From Apostichopus japonicus (lineage: Eukaryota > Echinodermata > Holothuroidea > Aspidochirotida > Stichopodidae), in contig NC_092582.1 of the NCBI RefSeq assembly GCF_037975245.1, positions 19,618,577-19,682,576 of the forward strand: 64,000 nucleotides of DNA, given 5' to 3'. Of this stretch, positions 25,201 through 36,200 are shown piece by piece; position 1 is the stretch's first letter, and every line of letters begins with the position of its first letter. The position numbers were made by a program, and so were the translations under genes. The notes under the pieces were generated by a model. It was given only the letters and a program-made list of their open reading frames with translations. It did no database searches and was not told where the DNA came from.

Positions 25201-26959
25201 CGCCACTAAATCCCTCATGTCAAAGAGCCCCTATTACAATATTTTGGTCGGAAGTTACGAAAACTGTCCACTGATATCGCCGAGTCCTGCCGATCGGTTT
25301 GCCTTTACAAACAATGGCTTCATTAGTTCACCTGGAAGTGTTCCTTTGTCACCACCAAACTTAGCTGCTGCCGTAAGAAGGGATCCAAGGAGAGGCAACA
25401 AGCATGGGAGCAGATCATTTAACCCCACACCAATAACTCATACGTACTATGAACATGGGCTTCATCCCACTGAGGACCCAAGACTCTCTCAATCTCTACA
25501 GACAAGATTCTTAACAAACCCCTCGACTCAATTTGACCCCGCAGTGCTCTACGCCAAAGTGAACAAAAGCCTTCGGAAAGCTTTGTCGGCCGACAACTTG
25601 AAGGATTTGGAAGAAATGAATGACAGAAGGGTAAGTGTGGCATCCCGCATCAGTGTACCACAAAGGCTGAGTGGTATATCGCTGACATCCGATCGTTTGA
25701 GTATAGCATCAAACAGGGTCAGCATTGTGTCATTGTCCTTCGAAGATAGCTCGCCACTGATTGGTTCCTTGGATCTGGCAGGAATTCCTCATACTACTCC
25801 CAGTTGGCTAGGCTTTAGGGATCTTCCCAATGTTCCACACAGCTCTGAATCACCAGAGTTTAATGTTTACTGCAAAACACCCAACTCTAACATGTCTTAT
25901 GGCACTGGCGGTTTTGCAGCAGCTAGTCACGGCAGTCACGCTTCAAGTGGAAGTAAACAGTACGAAGACATTGATAAACTGAAGATGATGTACGAGGACA
26001 TGAACAGACGCAGGTCAGATATAAACGCAAGGGTAGAGAAAGGGGAGAGTCTGAGAGACGCAGTGGTTATACGGTCTGATTCAGCATCACAACAACGGCA
26101 CATTGCTGTAACATCACCAAAGGACACACCTGTGGTGGTGAAAGGCACACGAGCCAGTGCAGGAAGCAGCTATGAAAATGATGCTATGCTTGTCGCCAGT
26201 TTTGAAGAAGGAAAATCGCTTCGCAGGGTCCAGTCGACTGGGGATCTTCTAGACTCCCCATCTAACTCAGCCGCTTATCCAGAAAGTCCTCTCAATGCAG
26301 GCAAACTTACCTTTATGAAAAGATTTCAATCCATTCCCAGTATTGTAGCGACCGAAAAAAGCAACACAATCGGGTTAGGGGCACGGAGCAACTCTTCCAC
26401 TGACTTAACCTCCAAGCAAGCGAGTCCCTCGAAGAGCAGTCCAGTGTCTTGGACTATGAGGAGATTGAAACAGCACAACGCTGCTAAAAAGAAACAGAGA
26501 GAAGCCCTCTCATCTCCCGAGAAGGTGCCGATGAGAGGTCACAACAGTACGAACACTGCCTCGGGGAGGGAAGAAGTCAACAACTCTAAACAGAAAGGAA
26601 AAAAGCGCAGGTCTTGGTCCAAGGATAAGGATAAGGGAAAAGCGTTCTCCGGTAGGGACGGTAAAGTTGTGACTTCTGGTAAGACAAAGACCTTCACGAG
26701 ACAAGCGGCCTTTTCGTCCACGACTTCTTTGGATACTATCTCAATAAACAGTCAAATGTCTGGCCGGGAATTACCAGCAAGACCATCTATGGATCTCAGT
26801 AACGTCAAAGAGGGAACTTACGAAGACATCGACGATGATGATAATGCCTCTCAGAGACGGTTCTCGGAAACTCGGCACAAAAATCAGCATAAGAACCAGA
26901 GCCATCTGCCTCCAGGGGAAAGACGCAACACCGCCCCTTCAGTAAATAAACACAAATAA
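13204..26959 (+). CDS. Dok-family docking protein: PH domain, IRS-type PTB domain, tyrosine-rich tail
   Basis: Exons: 13204-13251, 15912-16083, 17410-17592, 21616-21728, 22158-22358, 22457-22571, 24021-24131 and 24885-26959; all borders are GT/AG and phases agree, giving about 1005 aa. An alternative in-frame ATG is at 13216 (MANRNSFDVIYK; 1001 aa). PH domain, about residues 14-135: VIYKGWLKKGTK, WKKKFCALC, ending MMDLWVFYIQIQ with the family tryptophan. PTB domain, about 137-239: EFFEVVPVDS, the WPLKCVREFE strand, then MFSFDAGRNSPMGQAHYAF, matching the Dok/IRS FSFEAGR block. The tail has candidate phosphotyrosine sites: three Y-x-N sites of Grb2 type (YYNI, YENC, YEND), three YED sites (YEDI twice, YEDM), and YAKV and YNHL; no clear RasGAP YxxPxD site is seen. 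Such proteins bind membrane lipids and activated receptor kinases and recruit SH2 proteins. The 690-aa last exon is longer than in vertebrate Doks. Which Dok subgroup it belongs to is not decided. Confidence 0.92.
13252..15911. other. Dok intron 1
   Basis: 2.66 kb with GTAAAT donor and TGCAG acceptor. No other gene or clear repeat array is visible. Short TACTGTA words are frequent, as elsewhere in the window. Confidence 0.6.
18640..18835. repeat. Tandem duplication, about 95-bp unit, in Dok intron 3
   Basis: The run ATACTGTAGTGTAGAACATG through TATACTCTAGTTCTAAATAT occurs twice, starting near 18650 and 18748, with only a few differences. Confidence 0.8.
19310..19645. repeat. Two-level tandem repeat (CTGGGTCACTGACTCAC type)
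   Basis: A unit of about 19 bases around TCTGGGTCACTGACCCACT is repeated, and the whole block from 'ttcaagtc' through the repeats occurs twice (about 19348-19490 and 19496-19640). This is a nested tandem array within Dok intron 3. Confidence 0.8.
20036..21396. mobile_element. 1.36-kb element with inverted ends in Dok intron 3
   Basis: The left end, CTTTAAAGAAGGTTATGAAATG (described in two parts: CTTTAAAGAA then GGTTATGAAATG), recurs inverted at the right end, CATTTCATAACC then TCTTTAAA, at about 21373-21394. The words GACGTCA lie near both ends (20219 and 21199). A minus-strand open frame at 20861-21163 sits inside. No target-site duplication could be settled by eye, so the class of element is open. 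Confidence 0.45.
20861..21163 (-). pseudogene. Possible remnant of a transposon-associated acidic ORF
   Basis: A 100-aa open frame with an acidic run (EKEEEEIVFEGDEENIG) followed by VFPYQFSPL. This acidic-then-'YQFEP' layout is reminiscent of the N-terminal part of multi-copy P2X7-like cysteine-domain proteins in marine invertebrate genomes, but the following cysteine-rich domain is not seen. No splice partners are evident on this strand. Resemblance is weak and from memory. Confidence 0.25.
23608..23808. mobile_element. Foldback (inverted-repeat) element in Dok intron 6
   Basis: A left arm containing GGGGTTAATCAACGGTCTAG and CGTGCGTTACTCACAGGATT (from 23626) pairs with a right arm at about 23745-23791 that reads CACACGCTAGACCGTTGATT then AACCCC. 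The arms are about 46 bases with few mismatches, around a centre with GCACGAGGGCGGAGCCCGAG, itself partly palindromic. Weaker pairing continues outward to about 23608 and 23808. A third partial copy of the arm (GTGCGTTACTCACAGGATTA) lies near 23897. Non-autonomous, no coding content. Confidence 0.75.
24337..24450 (-). repeat. Dispersed repeat, inverted partner of 12873-12978
   Basis: Reverse complement of the copy upstream of the Dok gene, with small indels. It lies in Dok intron 7 directly beside the SINE body and supplies most of a possible alternative terminal exon (see findings). Confidence 0.75.
24450..24800 (-). mobile_element. tRNA-derived SINE in Dok intron 7
   Basis: Read on the minus strand, the head near 24790-24720 gives GGAGTGTTAGCTCAGTGGCT followed by AACGCCGGTGCC and then GTCCCCAGTTCGAGTCACTC. 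These fit RNA polymerase III A-box (TAGCTCAGTGG) and B-box (AGTTCGAGTC) words of a tRNA-like head. The body runs to about 24450 and includes GGATTGAAACGTCAGGCC. It lacks a clean 3' tail border. Confidence 0.7.
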
Positions 26960-28335
26960 GGTATAGTCCTTTAGTGAATGGTCACAGGGGCCAAAATCAT
27001 CTTGACTGGCTGGTTATGTTCTTTTCAGAGTAATTAAGCAATAGTTTTTCCCCCTGTCTTGTTGAAAGGGGAAAAAATATGTTATTTTCAATCTCCATGA
27101 TGGGTCAGAATTATGTTTGGGACTCTCCCTTTTTTAAAGCTGTCATCACTAGTTTTTGTAGAAAATTGTTGTTTCATGATATGATTTATGTAGGGTTTTA
27201 TGTTACCATGTCAAGGTTTTATGTTACCATGTAAATAGGCAAGATATTGTCACACTATGTTTTAACTATGCCAAACTTATCGGTGTTGTCCGAGATTGAT
27301 CTATGCTTATCTGACTAAATCTGGTTTGTGCCATGGACACTTTAAGTTATCGTAAAACCACACACTTTTTCAAGGAACAACTCAGCTGGACAACCAAAAA
27401 GAAAAAATCCTTCTTGTTTCCTTGTGGAAAAGATCTGCCATTTTCTAAGAATTGTGTTAATACCAGACATTTGTATGATATAAAAAAAAAGAGAAGATTC
27501 CTCTGAACTTTGGTGCAATATTATACAAAATGTGAGTCTTTTTAATGGAATTTTATATATATACATAAACTTTTTAATATACCTAATTACTGTACAGGTA
27601 TGTAATGTAATTGTGCTTTTAATGTGCTTTTAATGGAAATTGATATATATGCAAAAACTTTTTAATATACCTAATTACTGTACAGGTAAATAATGTAATT
27701 GCGTACTTTGATGCAACTTTTCCTGTGAAAAAAAAAACGAGAGATCAAAATGGAGGAAATTGTAACACTGGAACTTGTTTCAGGTTTTTAAGAATTTGCA
27801 GCACTTGCATAAGGCTCTGATGGATTGTGTAAATGACGGCTTCAGTTAATTTTTGACTTGTGCTACTACAGCTGCTGGCACTGATTGGCCGTTTCCAGTG
27901 GTACTATACAACAAAGATAACAACTTTGCACAAATAAGTAAATTTAACAATCATCTTTAGGGCAGGATGAAAGGTTACTACGATATGCTGTTGATATGTT
28001 TAACACAGTGTGTGATTAAAGGTTGTTACTGCAGGGTTTTCTAATGGTTTGGACACATGTTATAAACTCAGGAAGCTAATGGATCCTGCCGTTTATACAC
28101 TGACCTTGTGGTTACAAATAACGATGCATAATTAATCACTCCTTGTATTGTGTAAGGATTATGTGAGAAATCAATTATGTTACATTACGGCACCTTAGAA
28201 TGGTCAAATCGCTGGGTTAAAAATTAAACCATGCTGTTTGTTTATAGACTATGACCAAAACATGGAGCACAAGTTGAGAACATGCAAACAGCTCTTACTT
28301 TGTCCTCACCAGGTTTATGATCATAATTTAAAGGC
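26960..28335. other. Probable Dok 3' untranslated region and flank
   Basis: Directly follows the TAA stop. AT-rich, with a tandem pair of about 87-bp units at 27538-27700 (TTTTTAATATACCTAATTAC occurs twice). No further coding exon is seen. The polyadenylation site could not be chosen. Confidence 0.45.
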
Positions 28336-28735
28336 ATTGAAGACTCGCCCCAAATCGTGTGCCGCCCTCTGAAAAAAAGTTAACATTTCGTTGCTTGCAA
28401 GTGAAGTTTTCTTCTTGTCGCTACAAAATGCAGACAGTAATGAAACATGATACCTTGTTATCTTTTATCTGGACCTGAGATTAGGGAGTTCCATAACAAC
28501 TCCTTGCTGAGATTTCCATCGCTGCTATGTACACTGTGCTGTGGGTATTGATCGTAGCTCTATGTATTGACTGTACACTAGTGTCTAATTACCGACGGTA
28601 GCAAGTTGTGTGTGTATTTTCTGGGATCAATGGTGGTTTCTAACACTTCTGTTACACCTCATTCGAAACTAGGTCAGATTACCGGCATCAGACGTTTCTT
28701 TGTGTGCGAGTCTTCACTCCCTTTAAAGAAGACCA
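28336..28735 (+). repeat. Dispersed repeat, partner of 57398-57765
   Basis: The run from AAAGGCATTGAAGACTCGCC through GGTAGCAAGTTGTGTGTGTA to CACTCCCTTTAAA matches 57398-57765 in the same orientation with scattered differences. Open frames in both copies share a short peptide, but only because of the repeat. Confidence 0.8.
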
Positions 28736-28783
28736 GACATCAGTACATCTATTTAACAACAACAGTTAGTACGACACCCAAAA

Positions 28784-28995
28784 CCCATGTATCCCTGTAT
28801 TGCTTAAATACATAACCAGCACACAAGTCTGATGTCATGTGACTAGACCACCTCCCATGTATCCCTGTATTGCTTACATACATAACCAGCACACAAGTCT
28901 GATGTCATGTGACTAGACCACCTCCCATGTATCCCTGTATTGCTTAAATACATAACCAGCACACAAGTCTGATGTCATGTGACTAGACCACCACC
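28784..28995. repeat. 70-bp tandem repeat, three copies
   Basis: CCCATGTATCCCTGTATTGC recurs at 28783, 28854 and 28924. The copies are nearly identical, so the array is young. Confidence 0.9.
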
Positions 28996-30389
28996 CAATT
29001 GGTTGTAGTATGCTATGTGGGTAATGATATTTGGACTCATGTCAAGCAGAGGATCAGTTTAATAAAGCTCTCAAAGTTTAAGGATTCTATTGATCTTGGC
29101 TGCTTCTTTTATTATTTTATTTTGAAGTATGATAATATGACATATACATTGTCCAGTGGACTTATATGCATTATGGTTTATTTACTGTATATCTCTATGC
29201 TAACATAGTATGGATCCCTTTCTTATAGGGCCCATATGACTTTGCAGATACTAAATGTAATTGAAGCACTTTGCATATAATTATGTGCTGTGGTATCTGA
29301 AGACAAATCAAGTGCTACTCTAGCCGTTATACTCTAGTACTCATTCTCTTTAACCTTTTATTTGTACTCATAGTCTGGATATTGTACTTACATTGCACTG
29401 CTCTTTCAGGAGAGATCTCAAGAATGTCAGTCCTGCTTTGTCAAGATTTAGTCATTTCACTAAATTATGACCAATAGTTGTTATCCTCAAAGCAAATCTC
29501 TGGGTTTTGAATCAAAGTTGGACAGTGTATGGAAAAGAAACTGTATTTTTCATTGCAAACCCAGTTTTTAAAGTTGTTCTGCTTTTAAGTTTCTGGCACC
29601 ATACCTCAAGTTCATTGAAGTGTAATCTTAAGCCTCTCCTGTCAAAGGGCATTGTGCCCTTATAAACGACAGATATAGTAAAAACATATTTGCCATGAAC
29701 TGATCTTTGCAATTCCCACAAGGAAGATTGCTTATTCAAGTTGCACTGGCTATGTAGACTTTCTCTGCCAGAATACCTCTCAGTACTTTTTACAAATACT
29801 AATATTATCACTGCCATGTTATATTAATATTTGTACTTATGTGTTAACTCATTTTTAACTACTAACAAGTTTTTACTTTGGTATTGCTTTTTATCATGAA
29901 TTTACAAAGTATGGCAAAGTATGTTGCAAATACTTTAAAAAAGGGTTAAAGGTAGTTAATATAGACCCCAAATTATAGCATGCTATAAATGCTACAATTT
30001 TTCAAAAAGTACTTCCTGGAGAGCGTTTACTATACAAATTGTTCCCAGACATTGTTAAGGAACACACAAGATGACTGAATGTCCCAGTGAGGAACATTTC
30101 CTCAAAGGTTGTTATAAAAACAGTTTAAGAATTTTGACCAAAGTGACCATATTTGAATATTTAGCATGTTTGGGGCCAATACAGCATACCTTTAAATATA
30201 TAGATTGCTTCACAAGTATGTATATTTCACACAGAAAATGATTGTTAGTTTGAAATTGTTCTCTCTCTGTACATTGGTCTGCGAAGTCGGTCATTTATTT
30301 GCAGTTTAATAAGTGGTACACAGAGAGTGAAAAATTACATGATTAACTATGTGATGGCAATATACAAGTCTTTAAAATCTTTTGACTCA
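28996..30389. other. Intergenic between Dok and INTS5, nothing recognised
   Basis: AT-rich sequence between the two converging genes. The minus-strand open frames at 29512-29817 and 30112-30294 show no family match and no splice partners. Confidence 0.3.
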
Positions 30390-31300
30390 TTTTTGGTTTC
30401 GATGATAATCGTAACCTTTGCATTCATGATGGCGTATGTCTGTATGCATGTGTGCGTTTGTGACGCCCAGCTTGTAAAAACAATTCTCGAGAAGGGAAGG
30501 TCGGACCAATTTCATATTTGGTGTAGAAGTACCACATTGAGTACAAGAAGCCTATTGTCTTGGTGGTGGTGAAAGGTCACTGCGGGTCATCAGAGGTCAA
30601 ATTTTTAAAACCTTGTTAACGTGATATCTCAATTTTGAAAGCTTGGGCATATCTCATACTAGGTATGAAAGTGTATAACATTGAGTAAAAGAAGCCTATT
30701 GATTTTGGTGGGGGTCAAAGGTCATTTAGGGAAAACAGGTCGGTCGGTGAAAGCCTTGTAAACATATTGCAAGAAGGGAACCTTGGACAGATCTCATATC
30801 AAATTTAAGGAGCCTATTATTGCGATTGGTGGAGGTCAAAGGTCATTTGAAGTCAACAAACGGCAAGTATTTACTTCACTCCCCTCTTACCTGTCTCTCT
30901 ACACTAACACACCTTAGGAGGTCAATGGTCCTTAGAGTTCAACAGGTGTCAAATTGTGAAAACCATGTTTTACACAATATTTCAATAGGGACATGTCATA
31001 ATTAGTATGTTGATGTATCTATCACATTTAGTACAATAAGCCTGTTGTTGAGGTCGTCATTTCAGGACAGCTTGTGTCATTGTGAATTTATTGTTTGTCA
31101 CATCACACTGCTTTTCACTGTATTACTAAGATCATGTATGTTGTACACCCTCACTATACATTACGTCAGATTCATGAAAACTGCTCATGTTACATCATGG
31201 AAACCAGTGCATTTTTCTATTCTAGTTAATGATAGTAGAACAACTGTGTTTTGTACTTACGATATGACTTTTTAGCCTATAATTTCTTATATCATCAAAG
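30390..31300 (+). repeat. Dispersed repeat with AGGTCA direct repeats, second copy
   Basis: Parallel to 6010-7160: same opening (GTAACCTTTGCATTCATGATGG) and same chain of units. AGGTCAAAGGTCA lies at 30833-30845 and GGGTCAAAGGTCA at 30712-30724. Divergence from the first copy includes small indels in most units. Confidence 0.75.
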
Positions 31301-33225
31301 GTCAGTATATTAATAAAGTTAATTATCATTCATTCCATCTTTCTTTTTGAGAGAGAGAGAAATTCATTTTGTGAGTATTAGTCTTGTATGTGATGAAGCA
31401 TTTCCTTTTTAACGGCTCAGCATGTTATATACTTTGGCAACAACAGAAACCATGTCTGATATGAGATTATGTGACCTTATTTTATATCTTGCATCACTGA
31501 TTATGAAAAGTTATTTATGGAAACTGTTAGCAAGGAGAAAGTATGATATCTCTGTACAGGCTTATGTGTGCTTGAAACAGCTGTTTGCATAATAAGGTAG
31601 CTAATGTGAACAATGTAAGCAAACCTAACGAGTAGTAGTAGATGGGTACAAAACCTACCCGAGTACCCAAAATTTGCATTAGTCATTCCCAGCCTAGACT
31701 TTTTTTCACCACATGATGGAGGGAAAAAATTACTTTGTACAATTCTAAACATTTCTCCAACAAGACACTATTTTGAAAATAGTGCTAAAACTTTTCTGTA
31801 ATTTGAAATAAATCGAGCATTCAAGCTGATTCACTGTCTTGCTGTTTTAACAGTTTAACAGTTTTAAACATTAACCACAATAACCTGTGTTCCTCATTTG
31901 TGCACTTTTTCTTGAGAGGTTTAAGAATATTAAGGGACCATTTTCTCTAGAATTTTTCTACAGTTGATCTTTAAAGAGACATCACCTGAACTGCTTATAA
32001 CATCTAATAAATGATAGCAGTATTAATTGAATGAAAGTTTGATGTATAACAAGATACTGTCTGAATAGTACGAATGAAATGAATGGTGGTGGGTTTAGAG
32101 GACCACAGTATGACCAACTTGACAGATAACATAATATCTTGAGGAATGTACGATAGTAATGATGTGACAAAGACAAGGAGGTTGCGATGAATCTAAGCTG
32201 CCAGTTCTTCATTTATTTCCCTCTCTCTCTCCACCTGAATATACATATCCAGGAACATATTTACACCATTCAAGAATTATTCCTTAATACTACTGTTAAT
32301 AACCCTCACATGTGAGGCCCTAACATTGACGAGTTCAGATGTAGAAAGACCACTGTTAATGGTCATTGACTTACAGTGGTCATTCTAGATTGTTATAATC
32401 ACCAATATCGAAGTAATGGCAATTTAAAATACTATATACTTGTAGGTAAAGTACTAAGCTCCCTACCCCCCTACCCCCAAGGAAAACTGACCCACAAAGC
32501 CTAAAATACTTAAGACAGTATTTAGCCAGGAGTGACTGGCAATTTGTGAGCCCAATACGCCCAGCCGTCTTGATGTCTTCCCCCACCCCCCACCCCATCC
32601 CATTGATAGCATTCCCTTTGAGACATGGAATAATATGTGAACCATTGTACAAGGTTCATACAGGACAGGACCAAGGCGATAAGGGATAGGTAACAAGTCT
32701 GATAGGTTCATCTTATATCGCATCTGGCCAGTAATAACCTACCATGAATGTCTCAAGCATCATGATCCCATTAGTATTGCTGTAATCTTGTACATCTCTG
32801 AGATGCACATTGCCATCTAAACAGGCAGAAATCACACCTCGGTGAATCCTGTATCCATATTCCACTCTCAGAGTATGTAATTCACAGCCACATAGCCTGT
32901 GTAGGACAACAGCTGGACAAGTAACTCAAATCTACTCCTTTTTTTTTGTCTGTTCTGTCACCATCCAATTTAACAGCCACATCTCAAACAGCCAATAAAC
33001 ACACTACTTCCATACTGTTAAACAGCCAATGGACTTCCCACCGGTCTGTAATTCACAATGGCGGAAACTAACTTGCTGGCTTTGTTTACAAGTTTCATTT
33101 TGTGGCCCCGCGCAGTGACACGTGAAAACAAAATGGAAATAACTGCCCTTATTCTTTCCAAGCCTCCTCCTGCATGGCTATCTTTGCTCTCCGAACAACT
33201 TCTCAAATCCTTCAAGCCGTATTCT
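31301..33225. other. INTS5 3' flank and likely 3' untranslated region
   Basis: The INTS5 transcript runs leftward into this region. Contains a CT tract at 32217-32231 and C/G tracts near 32460 and 32580. No coding exon was found. The minus-strand frame that continues past the stop (33018-33326) is an out-of-phase reading of the last exon. Confidence 0.35.
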
Positions 33226-36200
33226 TCAGGTTTCTGCCAGTTGCTCAGAAACTGATGTGCTTTCCACCGGGAATATTTTCGGGTATAGGTAACCAAGCTT
33301 GGCGATATTCTTCTGCAGCAATGCATGTAATATGTCAGATGCTCGATTGGATGAATCTGTTCAGAGAATAATAGTTAATAAAGGGATGATTTTACATAAT
33401 CGTATAGTCTTAACAGATAGCTTCCACTTAAAATAATAATTTACACATGCCGCTCCCAATCATGAAAATATACTCAATAGCAAACATCAATCCCTACTTT
33501 AGTTTGTCTCTATCCTATAATATGGTGGTTTAGGTTTGCATTTCAAAATTACACGTGAGAGATATGGGGGGGGGGGGGCAGAGGGGTTGATTTTGGAAGA
33601 GCTGATGAGAATATAATGCTTTCTTTTCTGTAAAAGTACCATCAAGCCTATGATGGATACTGTATGAAAAAAACTTATGGACAATTTCCTTCTGGTCTCC
33701 AACTAATGGCAGCAAGACTACACTTTTGCACAGTTATTTGAAAGTCCTTCAACAAATGTTACACGGTCAAAGTAGATTGTGTTGTTGTATCAGCATTTTA
33801 GGCGATGGCAGAAAAACAGGAAGGATACAGACTAGAAGTCTGTAGAAGAGATATTGTAAATGATGGTTGTCATACGTGAGTGCATTATAAACAGATTATT
33901 ACAGATAAAACAGGTAATTAGATAAATAATTAGATAAACAGAGGTTTATAATTAGATACTGACCTGGCAAGAAGGATTTCTTCAGTGTTCCATCAACCAT
34001 TTGAAACTCATCTGGCTTTGGTGGGTTCTCCTAAAATACCAAAAACAAAAGACTAATCATAAATACATGAAGCAACAACTTAATAGCACAAATACGTACA
34101 GGAGAATATACCTGGAATCAAGCACCGTACCATTCTGAATTTATACGTATTTGAAAGACTGCACTGAGTATGTACCATCACACAAAACTCCACAGGTCAT
34201 CGATATTGACCTCTGACATGCCAGAAAGTCATCTAATCAGAGTCACTGATGCTGCTGCTGCTGCTGCGACTAAATTTACTACCACCCTCAAGTTATCTTT
34301 CGTCAATTCCAACATTTAACTGTGCAATTTTAATGACATTCTCAATCTTTGTACAAGTTTTAGCAGGCTGCTTGCCATCTGGATTGAATACTCAAGGTCT
34401 CTAACGAAGGCAACTAATTCCCAGTGTCGTCAACCTGTCTGAATAACAGCAGGTGTTAGTGAATTAATCAAAGTAACACTACTATAGTTCCTGCTATTAT
34501 GGCCTTCTACATAAAGTCTGGCTATGTCAGTGATGACAAGCTTCTTCTAATACCTTCATGAAAGTCCAGATGACAGTGAGGAAGAGATGAATATCGCCAA
34601 CAGAGAGTTCAGAGAGCAGCAGCGAGGAATAGGTGAGAGGTGATGGTAAAAGACCAGCCTGTGGGAAAACAGATATAACTATCTGATGAGTAGGCAATGG
34701 CAAGAAGTTATCAATAGAGTATAGCCAGGAGACTGGACGGAAGATATGCTTACATGTTGATCCCAACCTCAACATACAAACACTCAAAGTCTCTGTGTTG
34801 TTGACTTGAGCAATACTTTGAATCCCACAGAGGCAAAATTCCATGCTTGAGCCAGCCAAGGTAGTAGAAGTTGTGTGGTGTACGGACATTTTTAACCTTA
34901 GTCCATTATGTCCAGGTAGCACTTTAGCAGGAAGTTTAGTGGCAGTCACTGATTACTTTATATTGATGCATCATAATAGCTTCACAGTGGTGCGCGTCAT
35001 TTTAACTGGGCCACAGCTCATGGGGACGGTTTGGGCTACTTGTGATGAGGGGCAATTAGTGACTCTAGCTTCACCGCAGTTAGGCTTCCCAACATGCTAT
35101 GTGACGTTAAAATACTACGTCTCTCCTCGTTCTTGCCATGGTACAAGGATATATGAAAGGTGACATCTTTCAAACTGAAGAAAAACAGGCAATGCTTGAG
35201 TACATGCTACCATGCTGGTGGATTCTTCCAGTAGTGTTCTCTTGATGTAAAACGGAAATATTCTATATTTAACCTTAGAAGCTACAAGATGATATGATTC
35301 ACAACTGAGTATGAAATTGAAATTTCCTTAACTATTCACAAAGCAGAAATACTAGAGGTCATGTTGGTATACTAGAGGTCACTATGGGAGAGTTTGCTGT
35401 GGAAAACTAGAGGTCCCTGTGAAATAGTAGAAATCACTGTAGTATACTAGAGGTAAATCTGGAATACCAGAGATCACTGTAGTATACTAGAGGTCAATCT
35501 GGAATACTAGAGATCACTGTAGTATACTAGAGGTCACTGTAGTTTACTAGAGGTCATGGTGGAATACTAGAGGTCAATGTAGAATACTAGAGATCACTGT
35601 AGTATACTAGAGGTCAATGTGGAATACTAGAGATCACTGTAGTATACTAGAGGTCCATGTGGAATACTAGAGATCACTGTAGTATACTAGAGGTCATGTT
35701 GGAATACTAGAGATAATTGTAGTATACTAGAGGTCAATCTGGAATACTAGAGATTACTGTGAACTATTAGAGGTCAATGTGGAATACTAGAGATAATTGT
35801 AGTATACTAGAGGTCAATGTGGAATACTAGAGATCACTGTAGTATACTAGAGGTCAATGTGGAATACTAGAGATCACTTTAGTATACTAGAGGTCAATGT
35901 GGAATACTAGAGATCACTGTAGTATACTAGAGGTCAATCTGGAATACTAGAGATCACTGTAGTATACTAGAGGTCAATGTGGAATACTAGAGATCACTGT
36001 AGTATACTAGAGATCACTGTAGTATACTAGAGGTCAATGTGGAATACTATAGATCACTGTAGTATACTAGAGGTCAATGTGGAATACTAGAGATCACTGT
36101 ATTATACTAGAGGTCATGTGGAATACTAGAGATCACTGTGAGCTATTAGAGGTTACTGTGGAATACTAGAGATAATTGTAGTATACTAGAGGTCAATGTG

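Noticed and set aside
33018-33326. 102-aa minus-strand frame at the INTS5 3' end
   Set aside because: It is the wrong frame of the last INTS5 exon; the in-phase frame ends with TGA at 33226-33228 and matches the human C-terminus.
34843-35163. 106-aa plus-strand frame in INTS5 intron 18
   Set aside because: No homology and no exon borders; it lies opposite an intron of the active gene.
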